From JOPF136 sp963773835 (lineage in GTDB: Bacteria > Acidobacteriota > Terriglobia > Acidiferrales > UBA7541), in NCBI GenBank assembly GCA_963773835.1, contig CAVZCQ010000004.1, positions 1,054,001 through 1,118,000 of the forward strand: DNA of 64,000 nucleotides, read 5' to 3'. Made by a program: the position numbers and the translations under genes. Positions 56,853-64,000 of this stretch are shown piece after piece. Position 1 is the stretch's first letter, and the number at the start of each line of letters is the position of its first letter. Under the pieces are notes generated by a model. That model worked only from the letters and a program-made list of their open reading frames with translations. It searched no databases and was not told the DNA's origin.

Positions 56853-56914
56853 GCACGACTTCAGTCGTGCCGAAATGCTTAGCCGAAGCCGAGCGGCTTG
56901 AGCGGCTGAGGTCC
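56853..56914. repeat. Composite palindromic element, second copy type
   Basis: GCACGACT/AGTCGTGC around TC (56853-56870), then GAAAT, then GCGGCTTGAGCGGCTGAGGT and CCC. This matches the layout and conserved blocks of the element at 33643-33707. It lies between divergent ychF and the TauE-like gene. Nothing else is evident in 56798-56998. Confidence 0.82.
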
Positions 56915-56998
56915 CGCGCGTCCTGTTTTCCCCCAGCCGCATCCTGTCTCGTAGAATCCCATTTGTTTTGCCGGTGCCTCGCGCTACCATCCGGCTTC

Positions 56999-57919
56999 AT
57001 GTGGACGATGAAGAACGTCCTTCTCCTCCTGCTGGTCGCTGTCACTGCCTGGTTTATTTTCGCCTGGACGCGCCTGGCACGCCGTGCCAAGGCCGCCGGC
57101 GAAAAGGACGCCGCAAAGCCCGAGACTGCCTACCACTCCCTCGTCGGCTTCGTCATGTGTTTCCTCGACACCCTCGGCATCGGCAATTTCGCCACCACCA
57201 CTTCCGCCTTCAAATTCCGCTCCACCGTTCCCGACGAAAAAATCCCCGGCACGCTGAACGTCGGCTACGCGCTGCCCACCATCGCCGAAGCCCTCATCTA
57301 CATTTCCATTGTCGAGGTGGACGTCTGGACCCTCGTCCTTCTCATAGTCGCTTCCGTCGCCGGCGCTTGGCTCGGCGCCGGTATCGTCGCCCGCTGGCCC
57401 CGGCGCTACGTCCAGATCGGGATGGGACTCGCCCTTATGGCCGCGGCCTCGCTCATGCTCATGGGCCAGTTCCGCCTGGTCCCGGCCGGAGGCACCGCTC
57501 TCGAGCTTCGCGGCCCGCTCCTCGCCGCAGGTCTGGTGGGCAATTTCGCGCTCGGTGCCCTGATGACCCTTGGCATCGGCCTCTATGCTCCCTGCCTGAT
57601 CCTCGTCAGCCTGCTCGGCATGGACCCGAAAGCCGCATTCCCCATCATGATGGGCTCCTGCGCCTTCCTGATGCCTGTCGGCGGTATCCGTTTCATCCGT
57701 GAGGGAAGCTACAGCCTGAAGACCTCGGTGGTGATGGCGCTCGCCGGCATTCCCGGCGTGCTCATCGCCGCCTACATCGTCCGCTCGCTCCCGCTCACCT
57801 ACGTTCGCTGGCTCGTCGTGGTTGTCGTGGTGTACGCGGCCGTGATGATGCTGCACTCCGCCGCGAGTGAAAAACGCGTCGCCGCAGTCGCCGGCGCCGC
57901 GCCGGCCGCCGAGCGCTGA
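56999..57919 (+). CDS. TauE/SafE-family membrane permease
   Basis: This 306-residue protein has eight or nine hydrophobic helices. A start MWTMKNVLLLLLVAVTAWF is followed by conserved loop features of the sulfite exporter/anion permease family: FLDTLGIGNFATTTSAF, and the second repeat GIGLYAPCLILVSLLGMDPKAAF, with VGGIRFIREGSY. The substrate is unknown. ATG 56999 or ATG 57008 can serve; the long upstream frame is antisense to ychF. Confidence 0.9.
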   Translation: MWTMKNVLLLLLVAVTAWFIFAWTRLARRAKAAGEKDAAKPETAYHSLVGFVMCFLDTLGIGNFATTTSAFKFRSTVPDEKIPGTLNVGYALPTIAEALIYISIVEVDVWTLVLLIVASVAGAWLGAGIVARWPRRYVQIGMGLALMAAASLMLMGQFRLVPAGGTALELRGPLLAAGLVGNFALGALMTLGIGLYAPCLILVSLLGMDPKAAFPIMMGSCAFLMPVGGIRFIREGSYSLKTSVVMALAGIPGVLIAAYIVRSLPLTYVRWLVVVVVVYAAVMMLHSAASEKRVAAVAGAAPAAER

Positions 57920-57931
57920 AGCCCGCTCCCC

Positions 57932-58480
57932 TCAGCGTTTCTCCAATCGCAGCTCAATTTCCCGCAGCATGAACACATCTTCTTTGTTGTACATCAGCAG
58001 ATCTTGCAGAAATTTCCGCTGGCCCGTTTCCTGATATCTCCGCCACATCTCCGTGGCCCACGCTCCGTCGCGCCCCGGCAACTTCCTCTCCAGCCCCAGC
58101 GTCTGCTCCACCTTCTTCTGCCCCCCGTAGAGCCCGCGCGTCCAGCATTCCGGCACCAGGTCCGTATGCTCGAATTCTTCGTCCAGCACAATCCCCAATT
58201 GCGCCGAAATCACCGGGAAATCGAATCCCACGCTCCGTTTCACCCGGTCCGGCTGCGACCTCCCGTTGTACGTCACAATCTTTTCCACGCCCGCGAGCAG
58301 CATCTCGAGCGCCTTTCGCGTGATGTTCGGATCGATGAGTTGCGTGAATTCGTCCCGGTCGCCGTTCATCACCCGGACGCCCAGGACTGTGATTCGATGG
58401 TTTTTGTAGTCGCGGAAAAGTTTTTGATCGGTATGTGCGCCCGTGTAGTTCGTCTCGATGTCGAGGTACGCCACCCTCAC
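57932..58480 (-). CDS. YprB-like RNase H-fold 3'-5' exonuclease
   Basis: This 182-residue protein has DEDD-type motifs: Asp/Glu in AYLDIETN, IVTYNGRSQ with a following FDFPV aspartate, and the last Asp in YNKEDVFML. It resembles Bacillus YprB and the ribonuclease H-like domain pfam group, with structured nucleic acids a probable substrate. GTG 58480 start. It is separate from the permease on the other strand. Confidence 0.85.
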   Translation of the reverse strand: MRVAYLDIETNYTGAHTDQKLFRDYKNHRITVLGVRVMNGDRDEFTQLIDPNITRKALEMLLAGVEKIVTYNGRSQPDRVKRSVGFDFPVISAQLGIVLDEEFEHTDLVPECWTRGLYGGQKKVEQTLGLERKLPGRDGAWATEMWRRYQETGQRKFLQDLLMYNKEDVFMLREIELRLEKR

Positions 58481-58519
58481 CCCAGCCTCCAGGGGACCTG
58501 CCGCTCCGCCTGCGGCGCG

Positions 58520-59380
58520 CTATCCCAGCGCGCGGGTTGTCCCGCTGGCCTCTTTGCTCGCCCGTTTGTTCACGTACAGCGCTTCGTCAGCCCGCTTCAA
58601 CAGCTCTTCCGCCGATTCCCCGCTCCGGTGATTGGCCCATCCCGCGGAGAACGAGATGCTCATCGACACTCCCTGGTAGTCCATTTTGTGCCCGCTCAGC
58701 CGGGTCAACACGTACCGCACCTCGTCCAGCTTGCAGTCCGGCAGCAGCACCAGAAATTCGTCGCCCCCGAATCGCACGGCCAGATCTGACCCCCGGATGG
58801 CTTTGTTTAGGCATTGCGCGAATGCGCGAATCAGTTCATCCCCGGCCGCGTGCCCGTGTCTGTCGTTCATGCTCTTCAGCCCGTCCAGGTCCATCACCAG
58901 GATCGTCAGCGGACGCCCCGTGCGCTCCGCTCGCAGAATCTCCGCCCCCAGCCGCTGCTCCCCCGACCGCCGGTTGTACAGCCCGGTCAGCGGGTCCAGC
59001 GCCGCGAGTTTGTACACCTCCTCCGTCCGCACTTCCATCTTCGTCATCGCTTCCATCTGCTCGGTGAGCTGTCCTTGTATTCTGTGAATCTGCGTCTGCT
59101 GGTAAACCGTATAGACGTTGAACAGCAGCACCAGCCCCACCAGCCCGCGCACCGTCTGGTCCAGATAGAACGAGCTCGTCGCTCCCACCTGCGACATCAG
59201 CCCCGGGAAGGCAAACGACGCGATCGCCAGCGTCAGCAGCAGGGTCACCAGCACCGCTGAGGACCACATCCACCACTGCCGCCTCTGCAGGCGGCGCATA
59301 CTCGTACGGATGCGTTCCGCCTGCGTGGACGCGTCCATCGAGACAGGCTGCGGCTCCTCGTGCTGCACGCCTCCTCCCAT
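58520..59380 (-). CDS. Membrane diguanylate cyclase (GGDEF)
   Basis: This 286-residue protein has two transmembrane helices (about 37-58 and 74-95) and a short coiled coil. The GGDEF domain (about 125-286) has an intact active motif RFGGDEFLVLLP and an RxxD allosteric I-site (RGSD) five residues before it. It makes cyclic di-GMP and is likely feedback-inhibited. There is no EAL domain nearby. Start could also be ATG 59338. Confidence 0.93.
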   Translation of the reverse strand: MGGGVQHEEPQPVSMDASTQAERIRTSMRRLQRRQWWMWSSAVLVTLLLTLAIASFAFPGLMSQVGATSSFYLDQTVRGLVGLVLLFNVYTVYQQTQIHRIQGQLTEQMEAMTKMEVRTEEVYKLAALDPLTGLYNRRSGEQRLGAEILRAERTGRPLTILVMDLDGLKSMNDRHGHAAGDELIRAFAQCLNKAIRGSDLAVRFGGDEFLVLLPDCKLDEVRYVLTRLSGHKMDYQGVSMSISFSAGWANHRSGESAEELLKRADEALYVNKRASKEASGTTRALG

Positions 59381-59451
59381 TCTGTTTGCACCCCTTTATG
59401 GCTGGCTTTCCTGTCCCGCGCAACAGGGAGTTTGATGCCGTTTCCAGTCCT

Positions 59452-59994
59452 TCAAGGCAGGACAGTCGGGCCGCGCTCCGGCCTCGAGGTCAACTGCCCT
59501 CCCTCAGGCCCCGCGCCAAACTGGCGCACGGTCAGATACAGGACGATCAGCCCGAGCACGAAGGTGCTGATCTCCAGCACCACCGACACCTCGTGCAGCC
59601 GCATGAAGGCTGCTCGAGACGTGCTCGCCCTCGGCGTCGCGTCAATCGAGCCGTGCACCGCGATCATATCCTCCCGCAACTCCGCCATCCGCGGCGTCAC
59701 TCCGTATTGCGACGCCGCCGTCAGGATCACCATGACGAATACCAGCAGCGCCGCGGGCCGCACCAGCGCCTGCACATTCTTCAGCAGCCAGGTATGGCAC
59801 ACCAGGAACACGAACGCCGCCACCATCGCCACCAGGTGCAGCCGCGCCAGCGCCAGCCCCACTACCGCCCCGGCCAGATCCGGCGTAGGCAGCAGCCGGA
59901 AGACGTCCGGCGCCTCCAGGAACATCAGGAAAAAGCTGCCCCCGATCCAGGTGCCCAAAGCTAAAATGGCGAAGAAGCGCAGTGTGGTGGTCAT
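59452..59994 (-). CDS. DUF4149-like integral membrane protein
   Basis: This 180-residue protein has about four helices (for example FAILALGTWIGGSFFLMFLEAP, then LVAMVAAFVFLVCHTWLL) and a C-terminal soluble tail. N-terminal conserved GTWIGGSFFLMF is like DUF4149 proteins. Function is unknown. It sits between tRNA-Val and the diguanylate cyclase gene, on their strand. Confidence 0.8.
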   Translation of the reverse strand: MTTTLRFFAILALGTWIGGSFFLMFLEAPDVFRLLPTPDLAGAVVGLALARLHLVAMVAAFVFLVCHTWLLKNVQALVRPAALLVFVMVILTAASQYGVTPRMAELREDMIAVHGSIDATPRASTSRAAFMRLHEVSVVLEISTFVLGLIVLYLTVRQFGAGPEGGQLTSRPERGPTVLP

Positions 59995-60122
59995 TTCTCG
60001 ATTCCGCTACACTTATGTCGTTTCAGGCCGATTCAATCAAAGGCGCAGTCTAGCACGCGCGCTGCGCGCCTCGGTGAACGACAAGTCCGGGGTTGCCTGA
60101 TGTGCAATGGGTGGAGCGAATC

Positions 60123-60199
60123 TGGTGGGCGATCAAGGGCTCGAACCTTGGACCTCTCCCGTGTGAGGGGAACGCTCTAACCAACTGAGCTAATCGCCC
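60123..60199 (-). tRNA. tRNA-Val (anticodon CAC)
   Basis: A 77-nt cloverleaf reads on the minus strand: acceptor GGGCGAT/ATCGCCC, D-arm GCTC/GAGC, anticodon loop CTCACAC with CAC in the centre and a five-pair stem, T-arm CAAGG-TTCGAGC-CCTTG, then discriminator A and encoded CCA. It decodes GUG valine codons. Confidence 0.96.
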
Positions 60200-60223
60200 G
60201 CCCTTATAGATGCATCCAATGCG

Positions 60224-60252
60224 TTTGTAGCAGAAGGGACGCGGATTTTCAA
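60224..60252 (-). promoter_or_regulatory. Promoter of tRNA-Val
   Basis: Minus-strand TTGAAA (60247-60252) and TACAAA (60224-60229) are 17 bp apart. Transcription would start about 18 nt before the mature 5' end. It overlaps the region just upstream of divergent moxR. Confidence 0.62.
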
Positions 60253-60254
60253 CC

Positions 60255-61205
60255 ATGACCACCACCGCAGCCAGCGGCCAGCTGAGCGATTTGCGCGCGG
60301 CCATCGCTCGCGTCGTGCGCGGCAAGGACGACGCCATCGAGCTCGCTCTCGTCGCCCTGCTCGCCCGCGGCCACCTGCTCATCGAGGACGTTCCCGGCGT
60401 CGGCAAGACCACTCTGGCACAGGCTCTCGCCCGCTCCTTCCGCTGTTCCTTCCAGCGCATCCAGTTCACCTCCGACCTCCTCCCCAGCGACGTCATCGGA
60501 ACCAGCGTCTACATTCCCGGCACCCAGGAGTTCGAATTCAAGCCCGGCCCCATCTTCGCCAACCTGGTCCTCGCCGACGAAATCAACCGCACCACGCCGA
60601 AAACGCAGTCCGCCCTGCTCGAGGCCATGAACGAGGCCCAGGTCACCGTGGACAACAAGACCCATCCGCTTCCCCAGCCTTTCTTCGTCCTCGCCACCCA
60701 GAATCCCATCGAGCACCACGGCACCTACCCGCTGCCTGAGTCGCAACTCGACCGCTTCCTGCTCCGCATCCGCATGGGCTATCCCGCCCGCTCCAGCGAA
60801 AAGGAAATCATGAAGGGCGACGGCTCATCCGCGCTCAACGCCATGGGAGACGCCGTCATGGACGCCGCTGACGTGGTCCGCCTTCAGGAGGCTGTGGCCC
60901 GCGTCCGCGTCGAGGAGGCCCTGCTCGATTACGCGCTGGCCATCGTCGAACGCACTCGCGGCGACGAACGCATCCTGCTCGGCGTCAGCCCGCGCGGCTC
61001 CGTCATGCTCCACCGCGCCGCCCAGGCTCGCGCCTTTCTCGACGGCCGCGACTATCTCGTTCCCGACGATGTGAAGCGTCTCGTAGTTCCCGTCTTCGCC
61101 CATCGCATCGTCCTGAACTCCCGCTATGTCTCCACGCTGCGCAAATCCGAGCAGACCGAAGTCATCCTCCAGGAAATTCTCGACTCCACCCGCGTGCCGC
61201 TGTAG
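60255..61205 (+). CDS. MoxR-family AAA+ ATPase
   Basis: This 316-residue AAA+ chaperone has Walker A GVGKTTLAQALAR, Walker B LVLADEINRTTPKTQSALLEAM and sensor 1 FFVLATQNPIEHHGTYPLPE. MoxR proteins help mature enzyme complexes or act in stress with DUF58 and VWA partners. A DUF58 gene follows 17 bp downstream. No VWA gene lies in the rest of the window. Confidence 0.95.
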   Translation: MTTTAASGQLSDLRAAIARVVRGKDDAIELALVALLARGHLLIEDVPGVGKTTLAQALARSFRCSFQRIQFTSDLLPSDVIGTSVYIPGTQEFEFKPGPIFANLVLADEINRTTPKTQSALLEAMNEAQVTVDNKTHPLPQPFFVLATQNPIEHHGTYPLPESQLDRFLLRIRMGYPARSSEKEIMKGDGSSALNAMGDAVMDAADVVRLQEAVARVRVEEALLDYALAIVERTRGDERILLGVSPRGSVMLHRAAQARAFLDGRDYLVPDDVKRLVVPVFAHRIVLNSRYVSTLRKSEQTEVILQEILDSTRVPL

Positions 61206-61222
61206 GACCGGCGAATCCTTCC

Positions 61223-62542
61223 ATGAGCTCCTCCGTCCTCTCCCGCTGGTGGGCCAAGGTGGACCAGCCCGGCTGGAAGGCTTTCGGCCTCGGCATGGCC
61301 GCTCTGGGCCTCGCTCTGCTCCTCGCTCTCTACTCCGCCGCGGCCGCCCAGATGGGTGAAACTCGCCTGGCCGCTGGGATGGCCGGCCTCTCGCTGGTGA
61401 TCGCCGGCTGGGTCGGCGTCAAGATCGTTCCCGCTCTCGCTCGCCGCACCGCTCTCCGCTGGCTCGCCGTCGAGATTCGTTTCCGCCTTACCCGCGAGGG
61501 TTGGGTGTACATCACCGGCGTCTTCCTTCTCGGCCTCGCCGCATTGAACACCGGCAATAATCTCCTGTTCCTGATTCTGGCCGCGCTGCTCGCCGGAATC
61601 CTGATGAGCGGCGTGCTGTCCACCATCGTGCTCACCGGCAACGAGCTGGAGATCGAGCTGCCCGAGCAGATCTTCGCCGGCCAGCCCGCCACGGCCATGC
61701 TCACTCTCCACAACCGCAAGGAAACTCTTCCCTCCTTCTCCCTGCGCGTGAATCCCGACGCGCGCAAAGAGGGACGGCCCGTCTTCCGCGACCCCGTCTA
61801 TTTCCCCTACGTCCCGCGGAATTCCCACGCTCGCCAGCGCGTCGAACTCCTCTTCCCCCGCCGCGGCCTCTATCGCCAGGATTCCTTCGTTCTCCAGACC
61901 CGCTTCCCATTCGGGTTTCTTGAGAAATGGCGCAAAGTCGATTCGCCCGTGGAAGTCCTAGTCTATCCCCCCGTCGAGCCTACCGAAGAGTTTTACGAAG
62001 TCCTGCCCATGGTCAGCGGCGAAATGGAAAGCCTCCATCGCGGCCGCGGCCACGACCTCTACGCCATCCGCGATTATCTAAGCTCCGACAGCGCCCGCCA
62101 CGTGGACTGGAAAGCCACCGCACGCACGGGCGAACTCAAAGTCCGCGAATTTGCCCGCGAAGACGAACGCCAGGTCGTCCTCGTCTTCGATCCCCTCATC
62201 TTTCCGGCCGCCGGAGCGAGCGCTCCCTCCCCTGAGCAGCTCGAAAAATTCGAACGCGGCGTGAAGCTCGCCGCCTGCCTCGCCTGGCATTTCTTTGAAA
62301 TCGACGCCGAGATCGAGTTCCGCACCGAGCGCCTCGTGGCTCCCATGGGTCCCTCCTCGGACACCATCTGGGCCACCATGCGCGAACTCGCCCTCATCTC
62401 CCCCCGTGTCGCCGCTCCGGGAGAGTCGCTCCTCGCCAAACTCCCCGAGGAGCCCCACCTCTTCAAAATCATCATCACCGCCCGGCCCCGCGGCACCATC
62501 CCCACCCAGTTCTGGACTACCGCCTACGTCATCTTTATGTAG
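61223..62542 (+). CDS. DUF58-domain membrane protein
   Basis: This 439-residue protein has membrane segments at about 22-42, 50-70 and 95-140. A large soluble region contains the DUF58 core (DLYAIRDYLSSDSARHVDWK, then TGELKVREFAREDERQ). Its pairing with MoxR is widespread, where the two are thought to act together on cell-surface or respiratory complexes. RNA-like RBS spacing is short: the ATG comes 17 bp after moxR. Confidence 0.93.
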   Translation: MSSSVLSRWWAKVDQPGWKAFGLGMAALGLALLLALYSAAAAQMGETRLAAGMAGLSLVIAGWVGVKIVPALARRTALRWLAVEIRFRLTREGWVYITGVFLLGLAALNTGNNLLFLILAALLAGILMSGVLSTIVLTGNELEIELPEQIFAGQPATAMLTLHNRKETLPSFSLRVNPDARKEGRPVFRDPVYFPYVPRNSHARQRVELLFPRRGLYRQDSFVLQTRFPFGFLEKWRKVDSPVEVLVYPPVEPTEEFYEVLPMVSGEMESLHRGRGHDLYAIRDYLSSDSARHVDWKATARTGELKVREFAREDERQVVLVFDPLIFPAAGASAPSPEQLEKFERGVKLAACLAWHFFEIDAEIEFRTERLVAPMGPSSDTIWATMRELALISPRVAAPGESLLAKLPEEPHLFKIIITARPRGTIPTQFWTTAYVIFM

Positions 62543-62610
62543 CGGTGCGGGCGCGGATTTTGATATGAATCTTTAATCGCTCTCGACAGCGAAGGATTGT
62601 GGTATTGGCG

Positions 62611-64000
62611 ATGCTTGTAAAAAAGCTCTTGCGGTTGGTGGCGGTGCTGGGACTCTTCCTTGGAGCGTATCCGGCGCGCCTTCTTCGGGGACAAGAACAG
62701 CCCAGGGACACCGGACAGGCTCCCACCGGACAACCTTCTGCGCAGGCTGCTGGACCGGACCAGCAGGAGCAAGAAGTTGAGCAGGAGAAGGAATTGGCCC
62801 TTTCGGTAGAAAAGGCCGCGTGGAGACTTCGACCGCCGAACTGGAAGCCATCGGAGGGACAGATAGCTCAACTCATCGCGAGATTTATGAAATTGTCCCT
62901 GGAAGAGCGCTTCCGTATCTGGAGGCACTCAAAAAATGATTGCTGCACGGGCTATTATGGCTACACGACACTGGGATACGAAGCGAGTCGGGAGATGGAG
63001 TTCACCTTCATCGTGGAAGGGATAAACGCTGCGCCGCTGTTTGCCGAGTACGTGCGCGAATCCAAGAGGCCTTCCCCCCTCAGCTGGGGCTCGCATCCGG
63101 CAACCGGCCGCGACGCCCTGAATGTCCTGGGCGACATGGATCGTTTTGTTCCTCAGGAACAGTTCTTGTTACCTGCTGTGAGGGCTGGCATAGCGGTGAT
63201 CGGGTCGGGCACAGGCGGGCAAATAAACCCCGTCGCTCCCGTAGACGGACACCGAATCGGCAAGCAAGCCTACGAGGCCATTCGTTGGGCGGGGGAGCAA
63301 ACGGAACACAAGGAGCTTCAATTCGAAGCGCGGGTGCTAACTGGCCAATTGAAGCTGGAGCTGGAGAACCTTCCAATGGAGGAGCAATTGCGGCGCTGGC
63401 AAGAATCGGCGCGTCGCAGCAATGATGTTCGTGTTGTCGGAACAGGACGAATTTTGAAAACGATCCTCTCAGAACGAATGCTTGATACGATTCCCGGCCT
63501 CTTAAAGGCCTTCGAGCGGGGTGGTTCGCAGATGGAACGGTGGAATGCGATCGACCTGTTCAGTGAGGCGGACGGATGCCGCCTCCGCCTTCGAGGAACG
63601 GAGGCCGGACGCCGAGCAATCGAGACCATCCGCGCGTACCTCACGAAGGAAAGGGGAGTGACGTTGCAGCGCATGATGGGTCGATTCTTGAGGGATGAGG
63701 ACTCGGAGCCTCCCTACTTTTCTCGATGGGGCCTCTATGCGTATGCGCTCGAATTTATCTACGGAGACGACACGGCAAAAAACTTCGATCCAAAACAGAT
63801 TGGCGCTTCAAAGCCGGAATTCCGTCAGTTCATCACCTATCTGACGGAGAAGGACCCCTATTTCCCCAGCTGGGAGTATGTGGCCTGCGGAGGCCAGGTG
63901 GAGGATGAAGTATTCCAGCCGAGATTCAAGGCGAAAATGGAGCGCTACCATCAGGCGTGGCTACAGTTCCAGGCGCAAAAGCAGAGCCCGGGAATACACT
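62611..64000 (+). CDS. Large exported protein of unknown function, 3' end outside window
   Basis: From ATG 62611 the frame stays open to the right edge for 463 codons. An N-terminal signal peptide (MLVKKLLRLVAVLGLFLGAY) is followed by a Gln/Glu-rich linker (about 28-60). A long mixed alpha/beta region follows (LIARFMKLSLEERFRIWRHS, DCCTGYYGYTTLGYE, FIYGDDTAKNFDPKQ). There are no enzyme motifs I can name. It uses more AAA/GAA and A/T-ending codons than neighbours, so base composition is somewhat lower in GC. It is 68 bp after the DUF58 gene, which makes co-transcription possible but uncertain. Confidence 0.8.
   Translation, partial: MLVKKLLRLVAVLGLFLGAYPARLLRGQEQPRDTGQAPTGQPSAQAAGPDQQEQEVEQEKELALSVEKAAWRLRPPNWKPSEGQIAQLIARFMKLSLEERFRIWRHSKNDCCTGYYGYTTLGYEASREMEFTFIVEGINAAPLFAEYVRESKRPSPLSWGSHPATGRDALNVLGDMDRFVPQEQFLLPAVRAGIAVIGSGTGGQINPVAPVDGHRIGKQAYEAIRWAGEQTEHKELQFEARVLTGQLKLELENLPMEEQLRRWQESARRSNDVRVVGTGRILKTILSERMLDTIPGLLKAFERGGSQMERWNAIDLFSEADGCRLRLRGTEAGRRAIETIRAYLTKERGVTLQRMMGRFLRDEDSEPPYFSRWGLYAYALEFIYGDDTAKNFDPKQIGASKPEFRQFITYLTEKDPYFPSWEYVACGGQVEDEVFQPRFKAKMERYHQAWLQFQAQKQSPGIH

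Overview
The window is high-GC, gene-dense chromosomal DNA from a Gram-negative bacterium. It carries apolipoprotein N-acyltransferase, a SPOR protein, an exported TPR protein and a MurE with the meso-diaminopimelate DNPR motif. The gene neighbourhoods (dinB-like/dnaE2, rpiB-glyA, zf-HC2 anti-sigma plus a DUF3106-like protein, two-component hybrids) and the many short palindromic repeats resemble Acidobacteriota; that placement is inference, not proof. About 57 genes are supported, including one tRNA-Val(CAC). The first gene enters from the left edge and the last runs off the right edge.

Layout. 0-3 kb: 3' part of a hybrid histidine kinase, a response regulator fused to an RsbW-like ATPase, and a tiny ORF. 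3.1-8.2 kb: an inducible-mutagenesis-like pair, a DinB-type Y-family polymerase translationally coupled to dnaE2, behind a good sigma70 promoter and a structured leader. 8.2-12 kb: tldD-pmbA protease pair and a membrane-anchored unknown. 12-14.5 kb: ahcY-metK (methyl cycle). 14.7-15.4 kb: Phd/PIN toxin-antitoxin. 15.4-21.3 kb: prfB (with a programmed +1 frameshift), lnt, SPOR protein, slipin-nfeD. 21.3-24.2 kb: two ChrB-type proteins and an MFS transporter. 24.2-29.8 kb: TPR protein, class A PBP, small membrane protein, proS. 29.9-34.4 kb: RelE and VapBC toxin-antitoxin pairs flanking rpiB-glyA, an M67 peptidase and a membrane protein.

34.5-52.5 kb is one complete division/cell-wall (dcw) cluster read on the minus strand: mraZ-rsmH-ftsL-ftsI-murE-murF-mraY-murD-ftsW-murG-murC-murB-ftsQ-ftsA-ftsZ. 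Many junctions overlap by 1-11 bases. It starts from a TTGACA/TAGAAT promoter followed by four 10-bp-spaced GTG(G) repeats that look like an MraZ operator. 52.6-64 kb: ECF sigma/anti-sigma/DUF3106-like operon, ZIP transporter, ychF, TauE-like permease, YprB-like nuclease, diguanylate cyclase, DUF4149-like protein, tRNA-Val, moxR-DUF58, and an unrecognised exported protein.

The most unusual pattern is a family of small perfect hairpins (arms 7-10 bp, 2-5 nt loops). They lie between genes and also in frame inside genes: at least five in dnaE2, two in the dinB N-terminus, and others at the ends of ftsA, the ECF sigma gene and a PIN toxin gene. I found no CRISPR array, prophage, integrase or transposase, and no clear wholly new multi-gene system.
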